A stretch of 64,000 bases of DNA from Rhynochetos jubatus (taxonomy: Eukaryota; Chordata; Aves; Eurypygiformes; Rhynochetidae). Of this stretch, positions 48,446-61,000 are shown piece by piece (position 1 is the stretch's first letter; every line of letters begins with the position of its first letter). The DNA is taken from assembly GCA_027574665.1 (NCBI GenBank), contig CM050673.1:8913420-8977419 (forward strand). Direction: 5' to 3'. The notes beneath the pieces are model-generated. The model made no database searches. It saw only the letters and a list, made by a program, of their open reading frames with translations, and had not been told where the DNA came from. Both the position numbers and the translations under genes were made by a program.

Positions 48446-51400
48446 TCAAACCACGAGAACCTCCAGCCCAAAATGCAGCCCAACTCCAGGCCACCTCCGT
48501 GAGAATCTCAAGAGCAGAGGGTGGAGCAAGCCACGCCTCAAAACTCGAGAAGCTCCAGCCCAAAAGGCAGCCAAACTCCAGCCCACATCCAGGAGAATAT
48601 CAAGAGCAAGGGGGTGGAGCAAGCCAGGCCTCAAACCACGAGGAGCTCCAGCCCAAAAGGCAGCCAAAATGCAGCCCACCTCCGGGAGAATATCAAGAGC
48701 AGAGTTTGGAGCAAGCCAGGCCTCAAACTACGAGAAGCTCCAGCCCAAAATGCAGCCAAAATCCAGCCCACATCCGGGAGAATCTCAAGAGCAGGGGGTG
48801 GAGCAAGCCAGGCCTCAAACCAGGAGAAGCTCCAGCTCAAAATGCAGCCAAAATGCAGCCCACCTGCGGGAGAATCTCAAGAGCAGGGGGTGGATGAAGA
48901 CAGGCCTCAAACCACGAGAAGCTCCAGCCCAAAAGGCAGCCAAAATCCAGCCCACGTCCGGGAGAATCTCAAGAGCAGGGGGTGGAGTAAGCCAGGCCTC
49001 AAACCACGAAAAGCTCCAGCCCCAAAGGCAGCCAAAATGCAGCCCACATCCGGGACAATATCAAGAGCAGGGGGTGGAGCAAGGCAGGCCTCAAACCACG
49101 AGAAGCTCCAGCCCAAAATGCAGCTAAAATGCAGCCCACCTCCGGGAGAATCTCAAGAGCAGGGGGTGGAGCAAGCCAGGCCTCAAACCACGAGAAGCTC
49201 CAGCCCAAAAAGCAGCCAAAATGCAGCCCACATCCGGGAGAATATCAAGAGCAGGGGTTGGAGCAAGCCAGGGCTCAAACCACGAGAAGCTCCAGCCCAA
49301 AAGAAAGCCAAACTCCAGCCCACCTCCGTGAGAAACTCAAGAGCAGGGGGTGGAGCAAGCCAGGCCTCAAACCACGAGAAGCTCCAGCCCAAAAAGCAGC
49401 CAAAATGCAGCTCACATCCGGGAGAATATCAAGAGCAGGGGTTGGAGCAAGCCAGGGCTCAAACCACGAGAAGCTCCAGCCCAAAAGAAAGCCAAAATGC
49501 AGCCCACGTCCGGGAGAATCTCAAGAGCAGGGTGTGGAGCAAGCCAGGCCTCAAACCACGAGAAGCTCCAGCCCAAAAGGCAGCCAAAATGCAGCCCATG
49601 TCCGGGAGAATCTCAAGAGCAGGGGGTGGAGCAAGCCAGGCCTCAAACCACGAGAATCTCCAGCCCAAAAGACAGTCAAACTCCAGCCCACATCCGGGAG
49701 AATCTCAAGAGCAGGGAGTGGAGCAAGCCAGGCCTCAAACCACGAGAAGCTCCAGCCGTAAATGCAGCCAAAATGCAGCCCACCTCCGGGAGAATCTCAA
49801 GAGCAGGGGGTGGAGCAAGCCAGGCCTCAAACCTCGAGAAGCTCCAGCCCAAAATGCAGCCAAACTCCAGCCCACCTCCGTGAGAATCTCAAGAGCAGGG
49901 GGTGGAGCAAGCCAGGCCTCAAACCACGAGAACCTCCAGCCCAAAATGCAGCCAAACTCCAGGCCACATGCAGGAGAATATCAAGAGCAGAGGGTGGAGC
50001 AAGCCACGCCTCAAAACTCGAGAAGCTCCAGCCCAAAAGGCAGCCAAAATCCAGCCCACATCCGGGAGAATCTCAAGAGCAGGGAGTGGATCAAGACAGG
50101 CCTCAAACCATGAGAAGCTCCAGCCCCAAAGGCAGCCAAAATGCAGCCCACATCCGGGACAATATCAAGAGCAGGGGGTGGAGCAAGGCAGGCCTCAAAC
50201 CACGAGAAGCTCCAGCCCAAAATGCAGCCAAAATGCAGCCCACCTCCGGGAGAATCTCAAGAGCAGGGGCTGGAGCAAGCCAGGCCTCAAACCACGAGAA
50301 GCTCCAGCCCAAAAAGCAGCCAAAATGCAGCTCACATCCGGGAGAATATCAAGAGCAGGGGTTGGAGCAAGCCAGGCCTCAAACCACGAGAAGCTCCAGC
50401 CCAAAAGGCAGCCAAACTCCAGCCCACCTCCGTGAGAAACTCAAGAGCAGGGGGTGGAGCAAGCCAGGCCTCAAACCACGAGAAGCTCCAGCCCAAAAGG
50501 CAGCCAAAATGCAGCCCACATCCGGGAGAAACTCAAGAGCAGGGGGTGGAGCAAGCCAGGCTTCAAACCACGAGAAGCTCCAGCCCCAAAGGCAGCCAAA
50601 ATGCAGCCCACATGCGGGACAATATCAAGAGCAGGGGGTGGAGCAAGGCAGGCCTCAAACCATGAGAAGCTCCAGCCCAAAATGCAGCCAAACTCCAGCC
50701 CACATCCGGGAGAATCTCAAGAGCAGGGGCTGGAGCAATCCAGGCCTCAAACCACGAGAAGCTCCAGCCCCAAAGGCAGCCAAAATCCAGCCCACATCCG
50801 GGAGAATATCAAGAGCAGGGGGTGGAGCAAGCCAGGCCTCAAACCACGAGAAGCTCCAGCCCCAAAGGCAGCCAAACTCCAGCCCACCTCCGTGAGAATC
50901 TCAAGAGCAGGGAGTGGAGCAAGCCAGGCCTCAAACCACGAGAAGCTCCAGCCCAAAATGCAGCCAAACTCCAGGCCACCTCCGGGAGAATCTCAAGAGC
51001 AGAGGGTGGAGCAAGCCACGCCTCAAACCTCGAGAAGCTCCAGCCCAAAAGGCAGCCAAACTCCAGCCCACATCCAGGAGAATATCAAGAGCAAGGGGGT
51101 GCAGCAAGCCAGGCCTCAAACCACGAGAAGCTCCAGCCCAAAAGGCAGCCAAAATGCAGCCCACATCCGGGAGAAACTCAAGAGCAGGGGGTGCAGCAAG
51201 CCAGGCCTCAAACCACGAGGAGCTCCAGCCCAAAAGGCAGCCAAAATGCAGCCCACCTCCGGGAGAATATCAAGAGCAGAGGTTGGAGCAAGCCAGGCCT
51301 CAAACTACGAGAAGCTCCAGCCCAAAAGGCAGCCAAATCCAGACCACATCCGGGAGAAAATAAAGAGCAGGGGGTGGAGCAAGCCAGGCCTCAAACCACG

Positions 51401-51510
51401 AGAAGCTCCAGCCCAAAAGGCAGCCAAAATGCAGCCCACATCCGGGAGAATCTCAAGAGCAGGGGCTGGAGCAAGCCAGGCCTCAAACCAGGAGAAGCTC
51501 CAGCTCAAAA
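48446..51510 (+). repeat. HOR G, copy 2
   Basis: This is the second copy of the 3.2-3.5 kb HOR, with the same tags in order: AGCCACGCCTC near 48530, CACGAGGAGCTCC near 48638, GGGTGGATGAAGAC near 48889, then CAGCCCCAAAGG units. Positions 49735-51510 follow 46514-48290 at +3221. A 1 bp loss (GCCAAATCCAGACC, near 51329) matches a different 1 bp loss (GCCCAAAGGCAG, near 48108) in the same region of copy 1. Confidence 0.8.
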
Positions 51511-52499
51511 TGCAGCCAAAATGCAGCCCACCTGCGGGAGAATCTCAAGAGCAGGGGGTGGATGAAGACAGGCCTCAAACCTCAAGAAGCTCCAGCCTTA
51601 AAGGCAGCCAAAATCCAGCCCACGTCCGGGAGAATCTCAAGAGCAGGGGGTGGAGCAAGCCAGACCCCAAACCACGAGAAGCTCCAGCCCAAAAGGCAGA
51701 CAAACTCCAGGCCACCTCCGGGAGAATCTCAAGAGCAGGGGGTGGAGCAAGCCAGGCCTCAAACCACGAGAAGCTCCAGCCCAAAAGGCAGCCAAACTCC
51801 AGCCCACATCCAGGAGAATATCAAGAGCAAGGGGGTGGAGCAAGCCAGGCCTCAAACCACGAGAAGCTCCAGCCCAAAAGGCAGCCAAAATCCAGCCCAC
51901 ATCCGGGAGAAACTCAAGAGCAGGGGGTGGAGCAAGCCAGGCCTCAAACCACGAGAAGCTCCAGCCCAAAAGGCAGACATAATCCAGCACAGATCCGGGA
52001 GAAACTCAAGAGCAGGGGGTGGAGCAAGCCAGGCCTCAAACCACGAGAAGCTCCAGCCCCAAATGCAACCAAAATGCAGCCCACATCTGGGAGAATCTCA
52101 AGAGCAGGTTGTGGAGCAAGGCAGGCCTCAAACCAGGAGAAGCTCCAACCCAAAATGCAGCCAAAATGCAGCCCACATCTGGGACAATATCAAGAGCAGG
52201 GGGTGGAGCAAGCCAGGCCTCAAACCACGAGAAGTTCCAGCCCAAAAGGCAGCCAAAATGCAGCCCACCTCCGGGAGAATCTCAAGAGCAGGGGGTGGAG
52301 CAAGCCAGGCCTCAAACCACGAGAAGCTCCAGCCCAAAAGGCAGCCAAAATCCAGCTCACATCTTGGAGAATCTCAAGAGCAGGGGGTGGAGCAAGCCAG
52401 GCCTCAAACCATGAGAAGCTCCAGCCCAACAGGCAGCCAAAATGCAGCCCACCCCCGAGAGAATCTCAAGAGCAGGGGGTGGAGCAAGCCAGGCCTCAA
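51511..52499 (+). repeat. Array segment, mixed variants
   Basis: About 11 monomers, including a further GATGAAGACAGG unit, a GCAAGGGGGTGG 1 bp insertion near 51829, CAGCACAGATCCGG near 51974, and CCCCCGAGAG near 52452. Only satellite is seen. Confidence 0.65.
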
Positions 52500-53200
52500 A
52501 CCACGAGAAGCTCCAGCCCTAAAGGCAGCCACAATGCAGCCCACATCCGGGAGAATCTCAAGAGCAGGGGGTGGAGCAAGCCAGGCCTCAAACCACGAGA
52601 AGCTCCAGCCCTAAAGGCAGCCAAAATCCAGCCCACGTCCGGGAGAATATCAAGAGCAGGGGGTGGAGCAAGCCAGGCCTCAAACCACGAGAAGCTCCAG
52701 CCCAAAAGGCAGCCAAAATGCAGCCCACATCCGGGAGATTATCAAGAGCAGGGGGTGGAGCAAGCCAGGCCTCAAACCACGAGAAGCTCCAGCCCAAAAG
52801 GCAGCCAAAATGCAGCCCACATCCGGGAGAATATCAAGAGCAGGGGTTGGAGCAAGCCAGGCCTCAAACCATGAGAAGCTCCAGCCCAAAAGGCAGCCAA
52901 AATGCAGCCCACATCCGGGAGAATCTCAAGAGCAGGGGATGGAGCAAGCCAGGCCTCAAACTACGAGAAGCTCCAGCCCAACAGGCAGCCAAAATGCAGC
53001 CCACATCCGGGAGAATCTCAAGAGCAGGGGGCGGAGCAAGCCAGGGCTCAAACGACGAGAAGCTCCAGCCCAAAATGCAGTCAAAATGCAGCCCACAACC
53101 GGGAGAATATCAAGAGCAGAGGGTGGAGTAAGCCAGGCCTCAAACCTCAAGAAGCTCCAGCCCAAAATTCAGCCAAACTCCAGCCCACCTCCGTGAGAAT
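52500..53200 (+). repeat. Segment resembling HOR A (1.3-1.86 and 4.4-4.99 kb)
   Basis: In order it carries CACGTCCGGGAGAATATC, a GAGATTATCAAG unit, AATATC with GGGGTTGGAG, AACCATGAGAAG, and CAGGGCTCAAACGACGAG with AATGCAGTC and CCCACAACC. This is the order seen at 1288-1760 and 4419-4890. The CTTAAGG deletion found in HOR A is absent here, so this is a diverged or ancestral relative rather than a fresh copy. Confidence 0.65.
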
Positions 53201-54244
53201 CTCAAAAGCAGGGGGTGGAGCAAGCCAGGCCTCAAACCACGAGAAGCTCCAGCCCAAAAGGCAGCCAAAATGCAGCTCACATCCGGGAGAATATCAAGAG
53301 CAGGGGGTGGAGCAAGCCAGGCCTCAAACCACGAGAACCTCCAGCCCAAAAGGCAGCCAAAATCCAGCCCACATCCGGGAGAAAATAAAGAGCAGGGGGT
53401 GGAGCAAGCCAGGCCTCAAACCACTAGAAGCTCCAGCCCAAAAGACAGTTAAACTCCAGCCCACATCCGGGAGAATCTCAAGAGCAGGGGGTGGATCAAG
53501 ACAGGCCTCAAACCACGAGAAGCTCCAGCCCAAAAGGCAGCCAAAATCCAGCCCACATCCGGGAGAATCTCAAGAGCAGGGAGTGGATCAAGACAGGCCT
53601 CAAACCATGAGAAGCTCCAGCCGTAAATGCAGCCAAAATCCAGCCCACGTCCGGGAGAATCTCAAGAGCAGGGGGTGGAGCAAGCCAGGCCTCAAACCTC
53701 GAGAAGCTCCAGCCCAAAAGGCAGCCAGACTCCAGCCCAGATCCGGGAGAATCTCAAGATCAGAGGGTGGAGCAAGCCAGGCCTCAAACCTCGAGAAGCT
53801 CCAGCCCAAAAGGCAGCCAAACTCCAGCCCACATCCAGGAGAATATCAAGAGCAAGGGGGTGGAGCAAGCCAGGCCTCAAACCACGAGAAGCTCCAGCCC
53901 AAAAGGCAGCCAAAATGCAGCCCACATCCGGGAGAAACTCAAGAGCAGGGGGTGGAGCAAGCCAGGCCTCAAACCACGAGAAGCTCCAGCCCAAAAGGCA
54001 GCCAAAATGCAGCCCACCTCCGGGAGAATATCAAGAGCAGAGGTTGGAGCAAGCCAGGCCTCAAAAGACGAGAAGCTCCAGCCCAAAAGGCAGCCAAAAT
54101 CCAGCCCACATCCGGGAGAAAATAAAGAGCAGGGGGTGGAGCAAGGCAGGCCTCAAACCACGAGAAGCTCCAGCCCAAAAGGCAGCCAAAATCCAGCCCA
54201 CATCCGGGAGAATATCAAGAGCAGGGGGTGGAGCAAGCCAGGCC
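53201..54244 (+). repeat. Array segment related to HOR G
   Basis: About 11 monomers with HOR G-like variants: GAGAAAATAAAGAGC near 53376, a CACTAGAAG unit near 53422, GACAGTTAAACTCC near 53443, CAGGGAGTGGATC near 53576, GATCAGAGGGTGG near 53758, GCAAGGGGGTGG near 53852. Only satellite is seen. Confidence 0.65.
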
Positions 54245-57200
54245 TCAAACCACGAGAAGCTCCAGCCCAGAAGGCAGCCAAAATCCAGCCCACATCCGGG
54301 AGAATCTCAAGAGCAGGGGGTGGAGCAAGCCAGGCCTGAAACCACGAGAAGCTCCAGCCCAAAATGCAGCCAAACTCCAGCCCACCTCCGTGAGAATCTC
54401 AAGAGCAGGGGGTGGAGCAAGCCAGGCCTCAAACCACGAGAACCTCCAGCCCAAAATGCAGCCAAACTCCAGGCCACCTCCGTGAGAATCTCAAGAGCAG
54501 AGGGTGGAGCAAGCCAGGCCTCAAACCTCGAGAAGCTCCAGCCCAAAAGGCAGCCAAACTCCAGGCCACCTCCGTGAGAATCTCAAGAGCAGAGGGTGGA
54601 GCAAGCCAGGCCTCAAACCTCGAGAAGCTCCAGCCCAAAAGGCAGCCAAACTCCAGCCCACATCCAGGAGAATCTCAAGAGCAGGGGGTGGAGCAAGCCA
54701 GGCCTCAAACCACGAGAAGCTCCAGCCCAAAAGGCAGCCAAAATGCAGCGCACATCCGGGAGAATCTCAAGAGCAGAGTTTGGAGCAAGCCAGGCCTCAA
54801 GCCACGAGAAGCTCCACCCCAAAATGTAGGCAAACTCCAGCCCACATCCGGGAGAATGTCAAGAGCAGGGGGTGGAGCAAGCCAGGCCTCAAACCACGAG
54901 AAGCTCCAGCCCAAAAGGCAGCCAAAATGCAGCCCACATCCGGGAGAATCTCAAGAGCAGGGGGTGGAGCAAGCCAGGCCTCAAACCACGAGAAGCTCCA
55001 GCCCAAAAGGCAGCCAAAATGCAGCCAATATCCGGGAGAATATCAAGAGCAGGGGGTGGAGCAAGACAGACCTCAAAACACGAGAAGCTCCAGCCCAAAA
55101 TGCAGACAAAATGCAGCCCACCTCCGGGAGAATCTCAAGAGCAGGGGGTGGAGCAAGCCAGGGTTCAAACCACGTGAAGCTCCAGCAAAAACGGCAGCCA
55201 AACTCCAGCCCACATCCGGGAGAATCTCAAGAGCAGGGGTTGGAGCAAGCCAGGCCTCAAACCACGAGAAGCTCCAGCCCAAAAGGCAGCCAAAATCCAG
55301 CCCACATGCGGGAGAATCTCAAGAGCAGGGGTTGGAGCAAGCCAGGCCTCAAACCACGAGAAGCTCCAGCCCAAAAGAAAGCCAAAATCCAGCCCACATC
55401 CGGGAGAATCTCAAGAGTAGGGGGTGGAGCAGGCCAGGCCTCAAACCACGAGAACCTCCAGCCCAAAATGCAGCCAAAATGCAGCCCACATCCGGGAGAA
55501 TCTCAAGAGTAGGGGGTGGAGCAGGCCAGGCCTCAAACCACGAGAAGCTCCAACCCAAAAGGCAGCCAAAATGCAGCCCACATCCGGGACAATATCAAGA
55601 GCAGGGGGTGGAGCAAGGCAGGCCTCAAACCACGAGAAGCTCCAGCCCAAAAGGCAGCCCAAAATGCAGCTCACATCCGGGAGAATATCAAGAGCAGGGG
55701 GTGGAGCAAGCCAGGCCTCAAACCACGAGAAGCTCCAGCCCAAAAGCCAGCCAAAATCCAGCCCACATCCGGGAGAAAATAAAGAGCAGGGGGTGGAGCA
55801 AGGCAGGCCTCAAACCACGAGAAGCTCCAGCCCAAAAGGCAGCCAAAATCCAGCCCACATCCGGGAGAATGTCAAGAGCAGGGGGTGGAGCAAGCCAGGC
55901 CTCAAACCACGAGAAGCTCCAGCCCAAAAGGCAGACAAAATCCAGCCCACATCCGGGAGAATCTCAAGAGCAGGGGGTGGAGCAAGCCAGGCCTCAAACC
56001 TCGAGAAGCTCCAGCCCAAAATGCAGCCAAACTCCAGCCCACCTCCGTGAGAATCTCAAGAGCAGGGGGTGGAGCAAGCCAGGCCTCAAACCACGAGAAC
56101 CTCCAGCCCAAAATGCAGCCAAACTCCAGGCCACCTCCGTGAGAATCTCAAGAGCAGAGGGTGGAGCAAGCCAGGCCTCAAACCTCGAGAAGCTCCAGCC
56201 CAAAAGGCAGCCAAACTCCAGGCCACCTCCGTGAGAATCTCAAGAGCAGAGGGTGGAGCAAGCCAGGCCTCAAACCTCGAGAAGCTCCAGCCCAAAAGGC
56301 AGCCAAACTCCAGCCCACATCCAGGAGAATCTCAAGAGCAGGGGGTGGAGCAAGCCAGGCCTCAAACCACGAGAAGCTCCAGCCCAAAAGGCAGCCAAAA
56401 TGCAGCCCACCTCCGGGAGAATATCAAGAGCAGAGTTTGGAGCAAGCCAGGCCTCAAGCCACGAGAAGCTCCACCCCAAAATGTAGGCAAACTCCAGCCC
56501 ACATCCGGGAGAAACTCAAGAGCAGGGGGTGGAGCAAGCCAGGCCTCAAACCACGAGAAGCTCCAGCCCAAAAGGCAGCCAAAATGCAGCCCACATCCGG
56601 GAGAATCTCAAGAGCAGGGGGTGGAGTAAGCCAGGCCTCACACCAGGAGAAGCTCCAGCCCAAAAGGCAGCCAAAATGCAGCCCACCTCCAGGAGAATTT
56701 CAAGAGCAGGGGGTGGAGCAAAACAGACCTCAAACCACGAGAAGCTCCAGCCCAAAATGCAGCCAAAATGCAGCCCACCTCCGGGAGAATCTCAAGAGCA
56801 GGGGGTGGAGCAAGCCAGGCCTCAAACCACGAGAAGCTCCAGCCCAAAAGGCAGCCCAAAAGGCAGCTCACATCCGGGAGAATATCAAGAGCAGGGTGTG
56901 GAGCAAGCCAGGCCTCAAACCACGAGAAGCTCCAGCCCAAAAGAAAGCCAAAGTCCAGCCCACCTCCGGGAGAATCTCAAGAGCAGGGGGTGGAGCAAGT
57001 CAGGCCTCAAACCACGAGAAGCTCCAGCCCAAAAGGCAGCCAAAATGCAGCCCACCTCCGGGAGAATCTCAAGAGCAGGGGGTGGAGCAAGCCAGGCCTC
57101 AAACCACGAGAAGCTCCAGCCCAAAAGGCAGCCCAAAATGCAGCTCACATCCGGGAGAATATCAAGACCAGGGGGTGGAGCAAGCCAGGCCTCAAACCAC

Positions 57201-58760
57201 GAGAAGCTCCAGCCCAAAAGAAAGCCAAACTCCAGCCCACATCCGGGAGAATCTCAAGAGCAGGGGGTGGAGCAAGCCAGGCCTCAAACCACGAGAACCT
57301 CCAGCCCAAAATGCAGCCATAATCCAGCCCACCTCCGGGAGAATCTCAAGAGCAGGGGGTGGAGCAAGCCAGGCCTCAAACCACGAGAAGCTCCAGCCCA
57401 AAAGGCAGCCAAAATGCAGCCCACATCCGGGAGAATCTCAAGAGCAGGGGGTGGAGCAAGCCAGGCCTCAAACCACGAGAAGCTCCAGCCCAAAATGCAG
57501 CCAAAATGCAGCCCACATCTGGGAGAATCTCAAGAGCAGGGGGTGGAGCAAGTCAGGCCTCAAACCACGAGAAGCTCCAGCCCAAAAGGCAGCCAAAATG
57601 CAGCCCACCTCCGGGAGAATCTCAAGAGCAGGGGGTGGAGCAAGCCAGGCCTCAAACCACGAGAAGCTCCAGCCCAAAAGGCAGCCAAAATGCAGCCCAC
57701 CTCCGGGAGAATGTCAGGAGCAGGGGGTGGAGCAAGCCAGGCCTCAAACCACGAGAAGCTCCAGCCCAAAATGCAGCTAAAATGCAGCCCACATCCGGGA
57801 CAATATCAAGAGCAGGGGGTGGAGCAAGCCAGGCCTCAGACCACGAGAACCTCCAGCCCAAAAGGCAGCCAAAATGCAGCCCACATCTGGGAGAATCTCA
57901 AGAGCAGGGGGTGGAGCAAGCCAGGCCTCAAACCACGAGAAGCTCCAGCCCCAAAGGCAGCCAAAATCCAGCCCACATCCAGGACAATATCAAGAGCAGG
58001 GGGTGGAGCAAGCCAGGCCTCAAACCACGAGAAGCTCCAACCCAAAAGGCAGCCAAAATGCAGCCCACATCTGGGAGAATATCAAGAGCAGGGGATGGAG
58101 CAAGCCAGGCCTCAAACCACAAGAAGCTCCAGCCCTAAAGGCAGCCAAAATCCAGCCCACATCCGGGAGAATCTCAAGAGCAGGGGGTGGAGCAAGCCAG
58201 GCCTCAAACCTCGAGAAGCTCCAGCCCAAAATGCAGCCAAACTCCAGCCCACCACCGTGAGAATCTCAAGAGCAGGGGGTGGAGCAAGCCAGGCCTCAAA
58301 CCACGAGAACCTCCAGCCCAAAATGCAGCCAAACTCCAGGCCACCTCCGTGAGAATCTCAAGAGCAGAGGGTGGAGCAAGCCAGGCCTCAAACCTCGTGA
58401 AGCTCCAGCCCAAAAGGCAGCCAAACTCCAGGCCACCTCCGTGAGAATCTCAAGAGCAGAGGGTGGAGCAAGCCAGGCCTCAAACCTCGAGAAGCTCCAG
58501 CCCAAAAGGCAGCCAAACTCCAGCCCACATCCAGGAGAATCTCAAGAGCAGGGGGTGGAGCAAGCCAGGCCTCAAACCACGAGAAGCTCCAGCCCAAAAG
58601 GCAGCCAAAATGCAGCCCACATCCGGGAGAATCTCAAGAGCAGGGGGTGGAGCAAGCCAGGCCTCAAACCACGAGAAGCTCCAGCCCAAAATGCAGACAA
58701 AATCCAGCCCACATCCGGGAGAATCTCAAGAGCAGGGGGTGGAGCAAGTCAGGCCTCAAA
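54245..58760 (+). repeat. HOR H, three copies (1,657 and 2,210 bp spacing)
   Basis: A block of about seven monomers recurs at about 54245-54910, 55902-56570 and 58112-58700. The first and second are 1657 bp apart (18 units plus 1 bp), the second and third 2210 bp (24 units plus 2 bp). Tags in order are CAAACCTCGAG with AATGCAGCC, CACGAGAACCTCC, CCAGGCCACCTCCGTG (twice), CAGAGGGTGG, and CATCCAGGAG. After the first copy, 54800-55350 resembles 130-430 of HOR A: it has GCAGCCAATATCCGG, AAGACAGACCTC and CAGCAAAAACGG units. Confidence 0.75.
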
Positions 58761-60044
58761 CCACGAGAAGCTCCAGCCCAAAAGGCAGCCAAAATGCAGC
58801 CCACATCCGGGAGAATCTCAAGAGCAGGGGGTGGAGCAAGCCAGGCCTCAAACCACGAGAAGCTCCAGCCCAAAAGGCAGCCAAAATGCAGCCCACCTCC
58901 GGGAGAATCTCTGGAGCAGGGGGTGGAGCAAGCCAGGCCTCAAACCACGAGAAGCTCCAGCCCAAAAGGCAGCCAAAATGCAGCCCACCTCCGGGAGAAT
59001 CTCAAGAGCAGGGGGTGGAGCAAGCCAGGCCTCAAACCACGAGAAGCTCCAGCCCAAAAGGCAGCCCAAAATGCAGCTCACATCCGGGAGAATATCAAGA
59101 GCAGGGTGTGGAGCAAGCCAGGCCTCAAACCACGAGAAGCTCCAGCCCAAAAGAAAGCCAAACTCCAGCCCAACTCCGGGAGAATCTCAAGAGCAGGGGG
59201 TGGAGCAAGCCAGGCCTCAAACCACGAGAACCTCCAGCCCAAAATGCAGCCATAATCCAGCCCACCTCCTGGAGAATCTCAAGAGCAGGGGGTGGAGCAA
59301 GCCAGGCCTCAAACCACGAGAAGCTCCAGCCCAAAAGGCAGCCAAAATGCAGCCCACCTCCGGGAGAATCTCAAGAGCAGGGGGTGGAGCAAGCGAGGCC
59401 TCAAACAACGAGAAGCTCCAGCCCAAAAGGCAGCCAAAATCCAGCACACATCCGGGAGAATCTCAAGAGCAGGGGGTGGAGCAAGCCAGGCCTCAAACCA
59501 CGAGAAGCTCCAGCCCTAAAGGCAGCCAAATTCCAGACCACATCCGGGAGAATCTCAAGAGTAGGGTGTGGAGCAAGCCAGGCCTCAAACCACGAAAAGC
59601 TCCAGCCCAAAAGGCAGCCAAAATCCAGCCCACGTCCGGGACAATCTCAAGAGCAGGGGTTGGAGCAAGCCAGGCCTCAAACCACGAGAAGCTCCAGCCC
59701 AAAAGGCAGCCAAAATCCAGCCCACATCTGGGAGAATATCAAGAGCAGGGGTTGGAGCAAGCCAGGCCTCAAACCACGAGAAGCTCCAGCCCAAAAGAAA
59801 GCCAAAATCCAGCCCACATCCGGGAGAATCTCAAGAGTAGGGGGTGGAGCAGGCCAGGCCTCAAACCACGAGAACCTCCAGCCCAAAATGCAGCCAAAAT
59901 GCAGCCCACCTCCGGGAGAATCTCAAGAGCAGGGGGTGGAGCAAGCCAGGCCTCAAACCACGAGAAGCTCCAACCCAAAATGCAGCCAAAATGCAGCCCA
60001 CATCCCGGAGAAACTCAAGAGCAGGAGTTGGAGCAAGCCAGGCC
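58761..60044 (+). repeat. Segment with HOR A- and HOR H-like units
   Basis: Positions 58848-59150 match 56638-56940 at +2210, continuing HOR H. At 59401-59800 the order CAAATTCCAGACCAC, GAGTAGGGTGTGG, CACGTCCGGGACAATC, GGGGTTGGAG follows 591-892. A unit with ATCCCGGAGAAAC (near 60003) is unusual in carrying CCCGG at the junction. Only satellite is seen. Confidence 0.65.
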
Positions 60045-61000
60045 TCAAACCACGAGAAGCTCCAGCCCAAAATAAAGCCAAACTCCAGCCCACCTCCGGG
60101 AGAATCTCAAGAGCAGGGGGTGGAGAAAGCCAGGCCTCAAACCACGAGAAGCTCCAGCCAAAAATGCAGCCAAAATGCAGCCCACATCCGGGAGAATCTC
60201 AAGAGCAGGGGATGGAGCAAGCCAGGGCACAAACCACGAGAAGCTCCAGCCCAAAATAAAGCTAAAATGCAGCCCACATCCAGGAGAATCTCAAGAGCAG
60301 GGGGTGGAGCAAGCCAGGCCTCAAACCACGAGAAGCTCCAGCCCAAAATGCAGCCAAAATCCAGCCCACATCCGTGAGAATCTCAAGAGCAGGGGATGGA
60401 GCAAGCCAGGCCTCAAACCACGAGAAGCTCCAGCCCAGAAGGCAGCCAAACTCCAGCCCACCTCCGGGAGAATCTCAAGAGCAGGGTGTGGAGCAAGCCA
60501 GGCCTCAAACCACGAGAAGCTCCAGCCCAAAAGGCAGCCAAAATGCAGCCCACATGCGGGAGAATCTCAAGAGCAGGGGATGGAGCAAGCCAGCCCCCAA
60601 ACCACGAGAAGCTCCAGCCCAAAAGGCAGCCAAACTCCAGCCCACCTCCGTGAGAATCTCAAGAGCAGGGGGTGGAGCAAGCCAGGCCTCAAACCACGAG
60701 AAGCTCCAGCCCAAAAGGCAGCCAAAATCCAGCACACATCCGGGAGAAAATCAAGAGCAGGGGGTGGAGCAAGCCAGGCCTCAAACCATGAGAAGCTCCA
60801 GCCCAAAAGGCAGCCAAAATGCAGCCCACATCCGGGAGAAACTCAAGAGCAGGGGTTGGAGCAAGCCAGGCCTCAAACCACAAGAAGCTCCAGCCCAAAA
60901 TAAAGCCAAACTCCAGCCCACCTCCGGGAGAATCTCAAGAGTAGGGGGTGGAGAAAGCCAGGCCTCAAACCACGAGAAGCTCCAGCCAAAAAGGCAGCCA
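60045..61000 (+). repeat. Block F-related segment, copy 5
   Basis: The run AAATAAAGCC, GGTGGAGAAAGCC, CCAGCCAAAAATGC, GGGATGGAGC, GGGCACAAACC, AAATAAAGC, CATCCAGGAG follows 13130-13340 and 23160-23370. The minus-strand conceptual translation at 60045-60254 is identical to that at 13105-13314. The next part, to about 60810, follows 23505-23810. This places near-copies about 37 kb and 47 kb apart. Confidence 0.75.
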
